5,286 bases of DNA from contig JAEWIW010000008.1 of the NCBI GenBank assembly GCA_023386855.1, forward strand, positions 1 to 5,286, given 5' to 3'. The first letter of the stretch is position 1. Every line of letters starts with the position of its first letter. The notes under the pieces are model-generated. The model saw nothing but the letters and a program-made list of their open reading frames with translations. It had not been told where the DNA came from and ran no database searches. The stretch is from Bacteroidota bacterium. GTDB taxonomy: Bacteria > Bacteroidota > Bacteroidia > Chitinophagales > Chitinophagaceae. Position numbers and translations under genes: made by a program. Shown here one piece after another: positions 1-5,286 of the stretch.

Positions 1-1347
1 ATTGTATTTGTTCCAGCCGCCGCCAAAGTCCAGCTGGTTCAGTTCATCTTTATACATAAGGGAAAATACCTGGCCATAGAAACTGTTATCCAGCCAGAGC
101 TGGCGGATTAGATCGGTCTCAGCAAGGGTTTCATTATTTACCGTGAAGGGCTGCAAACCATAATCCTCGTACGATTCACCGGCTTTATATTGCTCGTAGT
201 ATCCTTTTCCTTTGGTAAGAAAAAGCGCGGTATTGAAAGAGATCCTGTCGCTGAATTTATGGTTGAAAAATAGCTGGTAATGATCCTGCTGGTAATTGTC
301 GGTTTCATTATCATAGGGTTCACCAGGTTTTTCCATGCCGGCATAATTGATGGTGCGATGCTTTTCAAGGTCCGAAGCTGATACTCCGTTCCATGCCTGG
401 TAAGTGTGCTCTTTACCGGACATGATATTAAACCGCAATGAACTTTTTTCGGAGAGATAAGCTGCAGATACAAAGAAAGACTTCAGGTCGCTGCTGGCCC
501 GGTCGATGTAGCCATCGCTGCTAATGCCTGACAGCCGGGCATCAATGGTGAAATGGTCGTTTAGAAGCCCGGACCCTGCTTTGACCGTATGTTTCCAGGT
601 ATTGAATGATCCAAAGCTGTTGTTTAATTCAGCATAAGGATCGGTATTCACTTCATTGGTGCTGAAGTTGATGGTGGCGCCAAAAGCACCGGCCCCATTT
701 GATGAGGTTCCCACCCCGCGCTGGACCTGGACGCTTTGTACGGAAGAGGCCAGGTCGGGAAGGTTCACAAAGAACAGTCCCTGTGATTCAGCATCATTAT
801 AAGGGATGCCATTCAGGGTCATGTTGATCCTGGTGGCATCGGAACCCCTTATGCGGATCCCCGTATATCCAACGCCATTACCGGCATCTGAATTGATGAT
901 CACCGAAGGTACCTGGTTCAGCAGAAAGGGAAGGTCCTGGCCCAGGTTGGATTTTTCGATGTCCTGTTTATTCAGGTTGGTCTTGGTAAAAGGCGCTTTA
1001 TCGCCGGCCCTTGTAGCTTTCACCTCAACAGGCTGCATGAACAGGTTGATCCTCTCGAGGATGACCATGTTTAATGAGCCCGGCTGCAGCAGTTGCTGTT
1101 TTGACTTGTAACCTACGCTGCTGATGGTGGCATTAAGGTTGTTTTTCCGGCCGGAAGAGATCTCGAAATAACCTTTGTCGTTAGATTGAACATAAAGTCC
1201 GTTTTCGAGTGAAATTGTTGCGGCTTCAATGCCCTGTTGATTCTGGGCATCAATAATGCGGCCTTTAATGCTGTTGGTCGACTGGCCATTCATGCTGAGC
1301 ACGAAGGCGAACATTGACGATACGAATACTGAAAGTTTCTTTTTCAT
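1..1347 (-). CDS. TonB-dependent outer-membrane receptor, likely thiamin/precursor uptake (C-terminus outside window)
   Basis: The minus strand is open from an ATG at 1347-1345 to the window edge, giving 449 residues and no stop, so the beta-barrel is incomplete. Residues 1-21 look like a signal peptide (MKKK start, hydrophobic core, cut near MNGQ). Residues about 27-106 form a carboxypeptidase-regulatory-like domain typical of Bacteroidota receptors (IKGRIIDA, then GYFEI). A TonB-box-like segment VEVKATRA is at 107-114. The plug domain spans about 118-230, with GIRIRGSDATRINMTLNGIP at 163-182, VQVQRGVGTSSNGAGAFGA at 206-224 and INFST at 226-230. Barrel strands rich in aromatic residues follow. 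Such receptors import scarce ligands using TonB/ExbBD energy. The fold is clear. The ligand is inferred from the TPP riboswitch in the leader, which matches the thiamin-regulated receptor class called Omr1. Genes downstream, beyond base 1, could confirm this if they encode PnuT-like or thiamin salvage proteins. Confidence 0.93.
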   Translation of the reverse strand, partial: MKKKLSVFVSSMFAFVLSMNGQSTNSIKGRIIDAQNQQGIEAATISLENGLYVQSNDKGYFEISSGRKNNLNATISSVGYKSKQQLLQPGSLNMVILERINLFMQPVEVKATRAGDKAPFTKTNLNKQDIEKSNLGQDLPFLLNQVPSVIINSDAGNGVGYTGIRIRGSDATRINMTLNGIPYNDAESQGLFFVNLPDLASSVQSVQVQRGVGTSSNGAGAFGATINFSTNEVNTDPYAELNNSFGSFNTWKHTVKAGSGLLNDHFTIDARLSGISSDGYIDRASSDLKSFFVSAAYLSEKSSLRFNIMSGKEHTYQAWNGVSASDLEKHRTINYAGMEKPGEPYDNETDNYQQDHYQLFFNHKFSDRISFNTALFLTKGKGYYEQYKAGESYEDYGLQPFTVNNETLAETDLIRQLWLDNSFYGQVFSLMYKDELNQLDFGGGWNKYN

Positions 1348-1442
1348 TCCCTTTTTTGGTTTTGGCCTGGGCCGTTTAAAAAATTCGGGAATGCCTGAGT
1401 GAAGTAAAAACAAGAAGTTTCAACCTTCCCTGCGCAGGCATT
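1345..1442 (-). promoter_or_regulatory. Probable riboswitch expression platform that sequesters the receptor start codon
   Basis: Two competing helices can be drawn in the leader. The sequestering helix pairs CAUUCCC (1393-1387) with GGGAAUG (1351-1345), which includes the AUG itself. After a three-base bulge it continues as UUUUUU (1383-1378) with AAAAAA (1357-1352). The alternative helix pairs CAGGCAUU (1397-1390) with AAUGCCUG (1442-1435), which is the TPP sensor loop and the 3' strand of P5. Both use bases 1393-1390, so they exclude each other. With TPP the aptamer holds AAUGCCUG and the start codon is hidden; without TPP the start codon is free. There is no GC-rich stem followed by a U-run, so translational control fits better than termination. 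The pairings are seen in the sequence; the switching logic is inference. Confidence 0.65.
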
Positions 1443-1499
1443 ATCCTGATCAGGTTCTACGGGTATTATCTCAGCCTTTTTGTAAAAGCACCCCGGGAA
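1426..1499 (-). promoter_or_regulatory. TPP riboswitch aptamer (THI element)
   Basis: Read on the minus strand, the leader carries all hallmark blocks of the TPP aptamer in order. P1 pairs UUCCC (1499-1495) with GGGAA (1430-1426). A GGGGUGC block follows, then a variable P3 hairpin (CUUUU/AAAAG). The pyrimidine-sensor CUGAGA is at 1474-1469, then ACCC closing P2, GAACCUGAUC, the pyrophosphate-sensor block GGAUAAUGCC at 1446-1437, and GCG. P5 pairs CAGG with CCUG. TPP binding to this family usually lowers expression of the downstream thiamin gene. It lies about 78 nt upstream of the receptor start codon and in the same direction, so the receptor is expected to be induced when thiamin is short. 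The aptamer is recognised from the consensus; ligand response is inferred. Confidence 0.95.
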
Positions 1500-1524
1500 C
1501 GCCATGACTATTTCAATGGCAATG

Positions 1525-1532
1525 CAAAGATA
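1525..1532 (-). promoter_or_regulatory. Bacteroidota -7 promoter element for the riboswitch/receptor transcript
   Basis: The minus strand reads TATCTTTG, an exact match to the TAnnTTTG -7 consensus of Bacteroidota. Transcription would start near 1519, about 20 nt before the aptamer's P1 helix, which is the expected arrangement. No clean TTG -33 element lies at the usual spacing; a run of A and T (about 1539-1553) occupies that place. A short inverted repeat GCCAT/ATGGC (1501-1505 and 1516-1520) would fold at the very 5' end of the RNA. Confidence 0.6.
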
Positions 1533-1555
1533 AAGGCAATTTTTTTTAAAAAACC

Positions 1556-1581
1556 TGTAACAATTCTTTTATCCCCTCGTC
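1556..1581 (+). promoter_or_regulatory. Candidate ECF-sigma promoter for the GIN-domain gene pair
   Basis: The plus strand has TGTAAC (1556-1561), a 16-base spacer and CGTC (1578-1581). An AAC-containing -35 and a CGTC-type -10 separated by 16-17 bases is the general pattern of ECF sigma-factor promoters such as those of SigX/SigW in Bacillus. No TAnnTTTG element is present on this strand between 1500 and 1600. A start near 1588 would leave a short leader of about 12 nt before the ATG at 1601. The match is visible, but which sigma factor uses it is unknown. Confidence 0.5.
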
Positions 1582-1600
1582 TCAATCCAAAATAACGCAT

Positions 1601-2317
1601 ATGAAAAAAATAGGGATTCTTATACTGCTGCTAACCATGGGCCTTTTCAGCATGGCGCAAAAACAGATCAATGATGCCAATGCACAGAAAAGGAATTTAA
1701 ATGGATTTCATGGTATTGATGTTGGCAGTGGTATCGACCTGGTGCTTACACAGGACAACACCGAAGCTGTTGCAGTCAGCGCTTCCGAACAGAAATATAC
1801 CGATAAGATCATCACAGAAGTTAAAAATGGCATTCTCCATCTCTATTTTGATCATTCTTCCCCAAAAAGCTGGTTTGGTGCTGATAAAAAATTAAGAGCT
1901 TATGTTTCCATCAAAAGTATTGACCTGTTGCATGCCTCTTCAGGAGCACAGGTTAGGGTAGAAGGAACGGTTAAAGCAGGTAAGATTGATATGGAAGTAT
2001 CCAGCGGTGCGGGCATTAAAGGTTCCTTTGATGTGCAATCCCTTGATGTTGACCAGAGCAGCGGTTCAATTGCCAGGATCAATGGCAAGGCAGAAGAATT
2101 GAAAGTGGAGGGGAGCAGTGGAAGCATCTTTGATGGCTATGATTTTGTGACTTCTAATTGCAATGCAGAATCAAGCAGCGGAAGCATTGTAAGGGTGACC
2201 GTGAATAAGGAATTATCAGTGCATGCCAGCAGTGGTGGCAAGATCACCTATAAAGGAACTGGAATGATCAGGAATGTTCATACCAGCAGTGGTGGAAACG
2301 TATCCCGTAAAAGCTAA
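1601..2317 (+). CDS. Secreted GIN-domain (DUF2807) protein, SSG-repeat paralog
   Basis: This 238-residue protein begins with a signal peptide (MKKIGILILLLTMGLFSMA, likely cut before Q20), so it is exported to the periplasm or cell surface. The mature part starts with the family signature: RNLNGFHGIDVGSGIDLVLTQ at about 31-51, then a VKNGILHLYF segment. From about 105 it becomes a repeat region with SSG tripeptides at 113, 134, 153, 172, 192, 210 and 229, spaced 18-21 residues. This spacing fits stacked turns of a beta-solenoid. It belongs to the PF10988 family, called putative auto-transporter adhesin head GIN domain; its molecular role is not established. The length is normal for the family. 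The next gene is a same-length paralog only 18 bases downstream, so they are very likely co-transcribed. The start is supported by the signal peptide. An ECF-like promoter precedes it. Confidence 0.9.
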   Translation: MKKIGILILLLTMGLFSMAQKQINDANAQKRNLNGFHGIDVGSGIDLVLTQDNTEAVAVSASEQKYTDKIITEVKNGILHLYFDHSSPKSWFGADKKLRAYVSIKSIDLLHASSGAQVRVEGTVKAGKIDMEVSSGAGIKGSFDVQSLDVDQSSGSIARINGKAEELKVEGSSGSIFDGYDFVTSNCNAESSSGSIVRVTVNKELSVHASSGGKITYKGTGMIRNVHTSSGGNVSRKS

Positions 2318-2335
2318 TCCAAAAATAAAGTAGTC

Positions 2336-3046
2336 ATGAAAAAAATAATACTGTCACTTGTAGTGTCGTTCGTATCCCTGGCCACAATGGCCCAGAAAGC
2401 AGTGATCTCTGATGCAAATGCCCAGGAGCGGAATGTAAAGGGATTTCATGGTATCAAAGTTTCCCATGCCATCGATGTATATATTTCGCAAGGCAATGAA
2501 GAAGGTGTTGCCGTGAGTGCAAAAACTGATGAGTATCGTGATTTGATCAGGACAGAAGTGCAGGATGGTATTTTGAAAATATGGTATGATGAAAGATCAT
2601 GGAAGGGTGGAAATAAAAATCTTAAAGCTTATGTATCGGTTAAAGACCTTGATATGATCAATGCTTCGGGTGCCTGTGATATCACTGTCGCAGGATCGCT
2701 CAAAACCAAAGACCTTAAGCTTGTATTATCCGGTGCAAGTGATTTCAAGGGTACTGTGGAAGCCGAATTTATCAATGCAGATATCAATGGAGCATCTGAT
2801 ATTGTAATGAAAGGAAATGTTGCAGGCTTGAAAATAGAAGCAAGTGGAGCAAGCAGCTTTAAAGGCTTCGACCTTCAATCGGAGAAATGTGAAGTAAAAG
2901 CATCAGGCGCTTCCGACATAAATGTTACCGTTAACAAGGAGCTCAATGCTGAAGCATCCGGAGCAAGTGGTATCAATTACAAGGGCGGCGGTATGATCCG
3001 CGATATCAAAACCAGCGGTGCCAGCAGCGTATCAAGGAAATCATGA
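2336..3046 (+). CDS. Secreted GIN-domain (DUF2807) protein, SGA-repeat paralog
   Basis: This 236-residue protein has a signal peptide (MKKIILSLVVSFVSLATMA, likely cut before Q20) and the GIN-domain start signature DANAQERNVKGFHGIKVSHAIDVYISQ. The C-terminal half has SGA or NGA tripeptides, often followed by SD, at 111, 132, 151, 170, 190, 208 and 227. Their spacing is identical to the SSG series of the upstream paralog. Shared blocks include FHGI, VTVNKEL, a KGxGMIR block and the C-terminal VSRKS. The SGASD form is the common look of this family, so this copy may be nearer the ancestral one. There is no space for a separate promoter in the 18-base gap, so it likely depends on the upstream promoter. 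Export and family are clear; the function is unknown, with surface adhesion or envelope-stress roles being only guesses. Confidence 0.9.
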   Translation: MKKIILSLVVSFVSLATMAQKAVISDANAQERNVKGFHGIKVSHAIDVYISQGNEEGVAVSAKTDEYRDLIRTEVQDGILKIWYDERSWKGGNKNLKAYVSVKDLDMINASGACDITVAGSLKTKDLKLVLSGASDFKGTVEAEFINADINGASDIVMKGNVAGLKIEASGASSFKGFDLQSEKCEVKASGASDINVTVNKELNAEASGASGINYKGGGMIRDIKTSGASSVSRKS

Positions 3047-3090
3047 TCCCAGGTTAAATAAAAAGTTTGTTTGTTGAATGAATCTTCCTG

Positions 3091-3939
3091 TTATTGATTT
3101 GCCGGGAAAGCCCAGGCTAAAAATAACGGGAAGTATTCTTTCCAGGATGGCCAGTCGTGCTGGCCATCTTTATTTTCAACCAGCACAATATCCTGGGCAG
3201 GAAATTTCCTGTAAGTCTTCAGCGCCTGTACAACATCACGGGTATCATCAACAGCGTCGGTAATGCCATCCTTGTCGCGGTCCGATGTTTCTTCTTTCCA
3301 TCCGCTATAAAACCAGAATTGCTGGCCAGGCTGCTTGCGCGATGCTTTGATCTTTGCAAGCGTGATCCTGTTCTTATCATTATCATAACTACTATCGGTG
3401 GCATCTTTATCGCGCCACCAGAAGGAACCGGAAAAGATACCGGCTTTATCGATCTTAGCGGAATTGTTCCAGGCAACATCGAAGGCAGAAAGGCCGCCCA
3501 GTGAACAGCCAGCCATGGCAACGGTTTTAAAAGAGCGTACTTCTGATTTTTTTAGAATAAAAGGAATAAGTTCTTTTCCAACAAAAGAACTGTAATTGTC
3601 AGCCTTATTTCCCCTTCCCTCAAAATCCGGTTTGTTGCTGATGCCATATTCCTGCATCCTATCGCCGGTATGAATACCTACCACGATCAACGGCCCGATG
3701 CTTCCTTTTTGCTGTAGGCTGTCGATCACTTTTGAAACGTCGAGCTTTTCCATTTCATTTCCATCATTCAGCAACAGGAGATTCCATTGGTCCTTTGGAC
3801 CTTTGAGATTATTGTTCACAATGGTCAGTTGAACCTTTCTCTGCAAGTGGCGTGAATAAAGTTCATCCTGCCGGGTATGCGAGGAAGAGGAGCAGGAAAC
3901 CATGGAAGTTAGCAAGAGGGCAAGGGCGATATATTTCAT
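3091..3939 (-). CDS. Esterase D-like alpha/beta-hydrolase, predicted lipoprotein
   Basis: The protein has 282 residues from the ATG at 3939-3937. This start is chosen because a lipoprotein signal follows at once (MKYIALALLLTSMVSC, with Cys16 the likely lipidation site and a Ser-rich stretch after it). Longer in-frame extensions would run across the tRNA gene. The body matches the putative esterase family PF00756 (esterase D / enterochelin-esterase-like): WNLLLLNDG at 52-60, PLIVVGIHTGDR at 83-94, the nucleophile elbow GCSLGG at 144-149 with Ser146, IFSGSFWW at 168-175, and the probable catalytic His261 in GQHDW. A DRDKDGITD loop at 220-228 resembles a calcium-binding DxDxDG loop and lies close to where the catalytic acid is expected. 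The substrate is unknown; carbohydrate esters or siderophore esters are possible. It points towards the GIN operon and is divergent from the tRNA gene. Confidence 0.88.
   Translation of the reverse strand: MKYIALALLLTSMVSCSSSSHTRQDELYSRHLQRKVQLTIVNNNLKGPKDQWNLLLLNDGNEMEKLDVSKVIDSLQQKGSIGPLIVVGIHTGDRMQEYGISNKPDFEGRGNKADNYSSFVGKELIPFILKKSEVRSFKTVAMAGCSLGGLSAFDVAWNNSAKIDKAGIFSGSFWWRDKDATDSSYDNDKNRITLAKIKASRKQPGQQFWFYSGWKEETSDRDKDGITDAVDDTRDVVQALKTYRKFPAQDIVLVENKDGQHDWPSWKEYFPLFLAWAFPANQ
3144..3176 (+). terminator. Likely intrinsic terminator of the GIN-domain operon, inside the opposing esterase gene
   Basis: A perfect 9-bp stem, GATGGCCAG (3146-3154) with CTGGCCATC (3160-3168), encloses a five-base loop and is followed on the plus strand by TTTATTTT (3169-3176). 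An extra G-T and A-T pair can extend it. It lies about 100 bp past the stop of the second GIN gene. The U-rich tail exists only in the plus direction. The stem is also coding sequence of the convergent esterase (residues 258-265), so coincidence cannot be excluded. Confidence 0.5.
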
Positions 3940-3977
3940 GCGATGAAAATAATAAAATGTAAAAAAAGAAAAACAAT

Positions 3978-4010
3978 TTTGGATGGTATGGTATAAAGAG
4001 CTTACATTTG
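3978..4010 (+). promoter_or_regulatory. Bacteroidota housekeeping promoter for tRNA-fMet
   Basis: TTTG at 3978-3981 and TACATTTG at 4003-4010 are separated by 21 bases, within the usual range for the TTTG / TAnnTTTG promoter of Bacteroidota. Transcription would begin near 4016, leaving only about four bases of 5' leader before the tRNA, which is reasonable for a single tRNA unit. Confidence 0.75.
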
Positions 4011-4020
4011 CAACCCACAT

Positions 4021-4092
<72 letters not shown>

Positions 4093-4096
4093 CAAC

Positions 4097-4119
4097 AAGG
4101 CTCGAAAGAGCCTTTTTTT
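4097..4119 (+). terminator. Intrinsic terminator of tRNA-fMet
   Basis: AAGGCTC (4097-4103) pairs with GAGCCTT (4108-4114) around a GAAA tetraloop of the stable GNRA type, and a run of seven T (4113-4119) follows. It sits five bases after the mature tRNA end and separates the tRNA from era. Confidence 0.92.
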
Positions 4120-4126
4120 ATTTATG

Positions 4127-4134
4127 TAACTTTG
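4127..4134 (+). promoter_or_regulatory. -7 promoter element for era
   Basis: TAACTTTG matches TAnnTTTG exactly and lies just after the tRNA terminator's T-run, 28 bases before the era ATG. No TTG -33 is visible at the normal spacing, because that position falls in the terminator hairpin. A start near 4140 would give a leader of about 20 nt. A small GC hairpin CCGCC/GGCGG (4137-4149) overlaps the expected start. Confidence 0.5.
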
Positions 4135-4162
4135 TGCCGCCCCTGGCGGGCAACATTGAGAA

Positions 4163-5032
4163 ATGAAATCAGGATTTGTAAGCATCTTTGGCCGACCGAA
4201 TGCGGGTAAAAGCACCCTTCTCAACGCTCTGATGGGTGAGAAGCTCGCTATTGTATCACCAAAAGTGCAAACGACCCGCCACAGGATCAAGGGCATTCTC
4301 ACCGGTGATGATTACCAGGTGATCATTTCCGATACCCCTGGTATTATCGAGCCCAAATATAAACTCCACGAGAAAATGATGATGGCTGTCAGGTCTGCGC
4401 TGGAAGATGCAGATCTTGCCTTGTTCATTGTGGATGTAAATGAAAAATACGAGGAGCTTGATGAGCTGTTCAGTTCACTCAGGCTTAAAGCTCCTTCACT
4501 GGTGGTGATCAATAAAATTGATTCTGCAAGCAAGGAGAAGGTTGAACAGGCCATTGCTTTTTTTTCTTCCAAAAAATATTGCCGGAAAGTTGTTACCATT
4601 TCTGCGTTAAATGGCCTGCATGTGCAACAGTTGCTGGAAGAGATCATTGGTATGATGCCAGAAGGAATGCCTTTCTTCGAAGGAGATGAGATATCTGATC
4701 TCCCTACAAAATTCTTTGTGGCTGAACTGATCCGTGAAAAAATATTCCAGATTTATAAGGAAGAGATTCCCTACCATACCACCGTTGCGGTAAATGAATT
4801 CAAGGAAAAATCAACGCTTATCAAGATCAGTGCTGATATCATTGTGCAACGGGATACACAGAAAGGGATATTGCTTGGCGGCGGGGGAAAAATGATCAAG
4901 ATGCTGGGATCGGAAGCAAGGAAGGAAATAGAATCCTTTCTTGGGCAAAAGGTTTTCCTGGAATTGTTTGTAAAAGTTCGCCCTAAATGGCGCGATAATG
5001 ATACCATGCTAAAGGAATATGGATATCATTAA
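4163..5032 (+). CDS. era: GTPase Era, 16S rRNA/30S subunit assembly factor
   Basis: The 289-residue protein has the Era length and layout: a GTPase domain followed by a KH RNA-binding domain. G1 is GRPNAGKS at 10-17, the switch-I segment is QTTRHR at 36-41, G3 is DTPG at 57-60, G4 is NKID at 117-120 and G5 is SAL at 147-149. The KH domain covers about 225-277, with its GxxG loop written GGGG at 239-242, then KMIK and the family's EARKEIE helix, ending in KVRPKWR. Era binds the 3' end of 16S rRNA and helps late 30S maturation; it is usually membrane- and 30S-associated. The GxxG loop lacks the basic or polar residue found in many Era proteins, but Lys243 follows directly. It has its own -7 element downstream of the tRNA-fMet terminator, and der starts 45 bases after its stop. 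Confidence 0.97.
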   Translation: MKSGFVSIFGRPNAGKSTLLNALMGEKLAIVSPKVQTTRHRIKGILTGDDYQVIISDTPGIIEPKYKLHEKMMMAVRSALEDADLALFIVDVNEKYEELDELFSSLRLKAPSLVVINKIDSASKEKVEQAIAFFSSKKYCRKVVTISALNGLHVQQLLEEIIGMMPEGMPFFEGDEISDLPTKFFVAELIREKIFQIYKEEIPYHTTVAVNEFKEKSTLIKISADIIVQRDTQKGILLGGGGKMIKMLGSEARKEIESFLGQKVFLELFVKVRPKWRDNDTMLKEYGYH

Positions 5033-5077
5033 TCCTTGATGCAGGTTTATAGAATGAATTGAAAAATTGAAATTGAT

Positions 5078-5286
5078 ATGTCGGGTTTTACAGTAGCCAT
5101 CGTTGGGCGCCCTAATGTGGGAAAAAGTACATTCTTCAATCGTTTGCTCGAGCAGCGAAAAGCGATCGTGGATAATATCAGTGGGGTAACCCGCGACAGG
5201 CAGTATGGTGTGGCCGACTGGAACGGGAAAAGCTTTAACGTGATTGATACGGGTGGATTTGTTCCACAAAGTGAAGATGTATTTGA
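5078..5286 (+). CDS. der: GTPase Der (EngA), N-terminal part only
   Basis: The first 69 residues are present and the window ends two bases into codon 70. G1 is GRPNVGKS at 10-17, the switch-I segment [10 protein letters not shown] is at 35-44 and G3 is DTGG at 57-60, where Der has Gly in place of the Pro seen in Era. Together with the start [10 protein letters not shown] and the [13 protein letters not shown] stretch this identifies Der, which has two tandem G domains and acts in 50S subunit assembly. Only the first G domain is partly visible. The ATG follows an A-rich leader without a Shine-Dalgarno site, and no TAnnTTTG element is seen in the 45-base gap, so it is likely co-transcribed with era. 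Confidence 0.95.
   Translation, partial: MSGFTVAIVGRPNVGKSTFFNRLLEQRKAIVDNISGVTRDRQYGVADWNGKSFNVIDTGGFVPQSEDVF

Larger units (their letters stand above)
1601..3046 (+). repeat. Tandem gene duplication with in-phase internal protein repeats
   Basis: The two consecutive genes encode proteins that align almost without gaps over most of their length, including the signal peptide, the GIN signature and seven C-terminal repeat turns. The repeat regions correspond to about 1937-2293 and 2666-3022. DNA identity is only moderate, so the duplication is not recent. It is a coding-level duplication, not a mobile element; no flanking repeats or transposase are visible. Confidence 0.8.

Noticed and set aside
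806..1111. Plus-strand open frame of 101 codons opposite the TonB receptor.
   Set aside because: It is fully antisense to a well-recognised plug domain, has no family likeness and is explained by codon use of the real gene.
1345..1356. GGGA just before the receptor ATG as a Shine-Dalgarno site.
   Set aside because: It abuts the ATG with no spacer, so it cannot act as a normal ribosome-binding site; it is better explained as part of the sequestering helix.
1937..2293. Recurrent AGCAGTGG-like DNA words that might suggest a repeat array.
   Set aside because: They encode the SSG motif of the GIN protein, vary in codons and lack regular spacers, so this is coding repetition and not CRISPR or satellite DNA.
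3157..3595. Open frames on both strands overlapping the esterase gene.
   Set aside because: They are shadows of a gene whose active-site motifs are clear in the other frame.
3940..4002. A minus-strand promoter for the esterase (TACATTTT near 3955-3962).
   Set aside because: It lacks the final G of TAnnTTTG and has no TTG at a proper distance, and the region is simply A/T-rich, so it is too weak to list.
4137..4149. Small GC hairpin in the era leader as a regulatory element.
   Set aside because: It has five base pairs with a three-base loop, has no U-run or partner sequence and probably overlaps the transcription start.
5009..5269. Minus-strand open frame of 86 codons across the era/der junction.
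   Set aside because: It overlaps two confidently identified GTPase genes and shows no recognisable domain.

Overview
The window looks like a piece of a Bacteroidota chromosome, probably close to Chitinophagaceae. This rests on the SusC/RagA-style receptor with a carboxypeptidase-like N-terminal domain, two GIN-domain (DUF2807) secreted proteins, A-rich start regions without clear Shine-Dalgarno sites, and several TAnnTTTG -7 elements, which are the hallmark of the Bacteroidota housekeeping sigma factor. The taxonomic call is inference from these features, not from a database search.

Left part (1-1535, minus strand): the first 449 residues of a TonB-dependent outer-membrane receptor, cut by the window edge. 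Its leader carries a complete TPP (THI-element) riboswitch, so the receptor is probably a thiamin or thiamin-precursor importer (the Omr1 type). The leader also holds two mutually exclusive pairings that would hide or expose the start codon, giving an explicit model for TPP repression of translation. A TAnnTTTG promoter lies just upstream of the aptamer.

Middle part (1556-3176, plus strand): a divergent two-gene operon of tandemly duplicated GIN-domain proteins, each with a signal peptide. The two copies carry seven repeat turns with identical spacing, but one uses SSG and the other SGA at every turn. The operon is preceded by TGTAAC-N16-CGTC, which resembles an ECF-sigma promoter rather than a housekeeping one. 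Its likely terminator hairpin lies about 100 bp past the last stop, inside the convergent esterase gene.

Right part (3091-5286): a minus-strand esterase-D-like alpha/beta-hydrolase lipoprotein, then on the plus strand initiator tRNA-fMet with its own promoter and intrinsic terminator, the GTPase gene era with its own -7 element, and the start of der. This right end is a translation and ribosome-assembly cluster: initiator tRNA, a 30S-assembly GTPase and a 50S-assembly GTPase. No stretch over 300 bases lacks a gene. The longest intergenic region (1348-1600) is packed with the riboswitch, its switch sequence and two divergent promoters.
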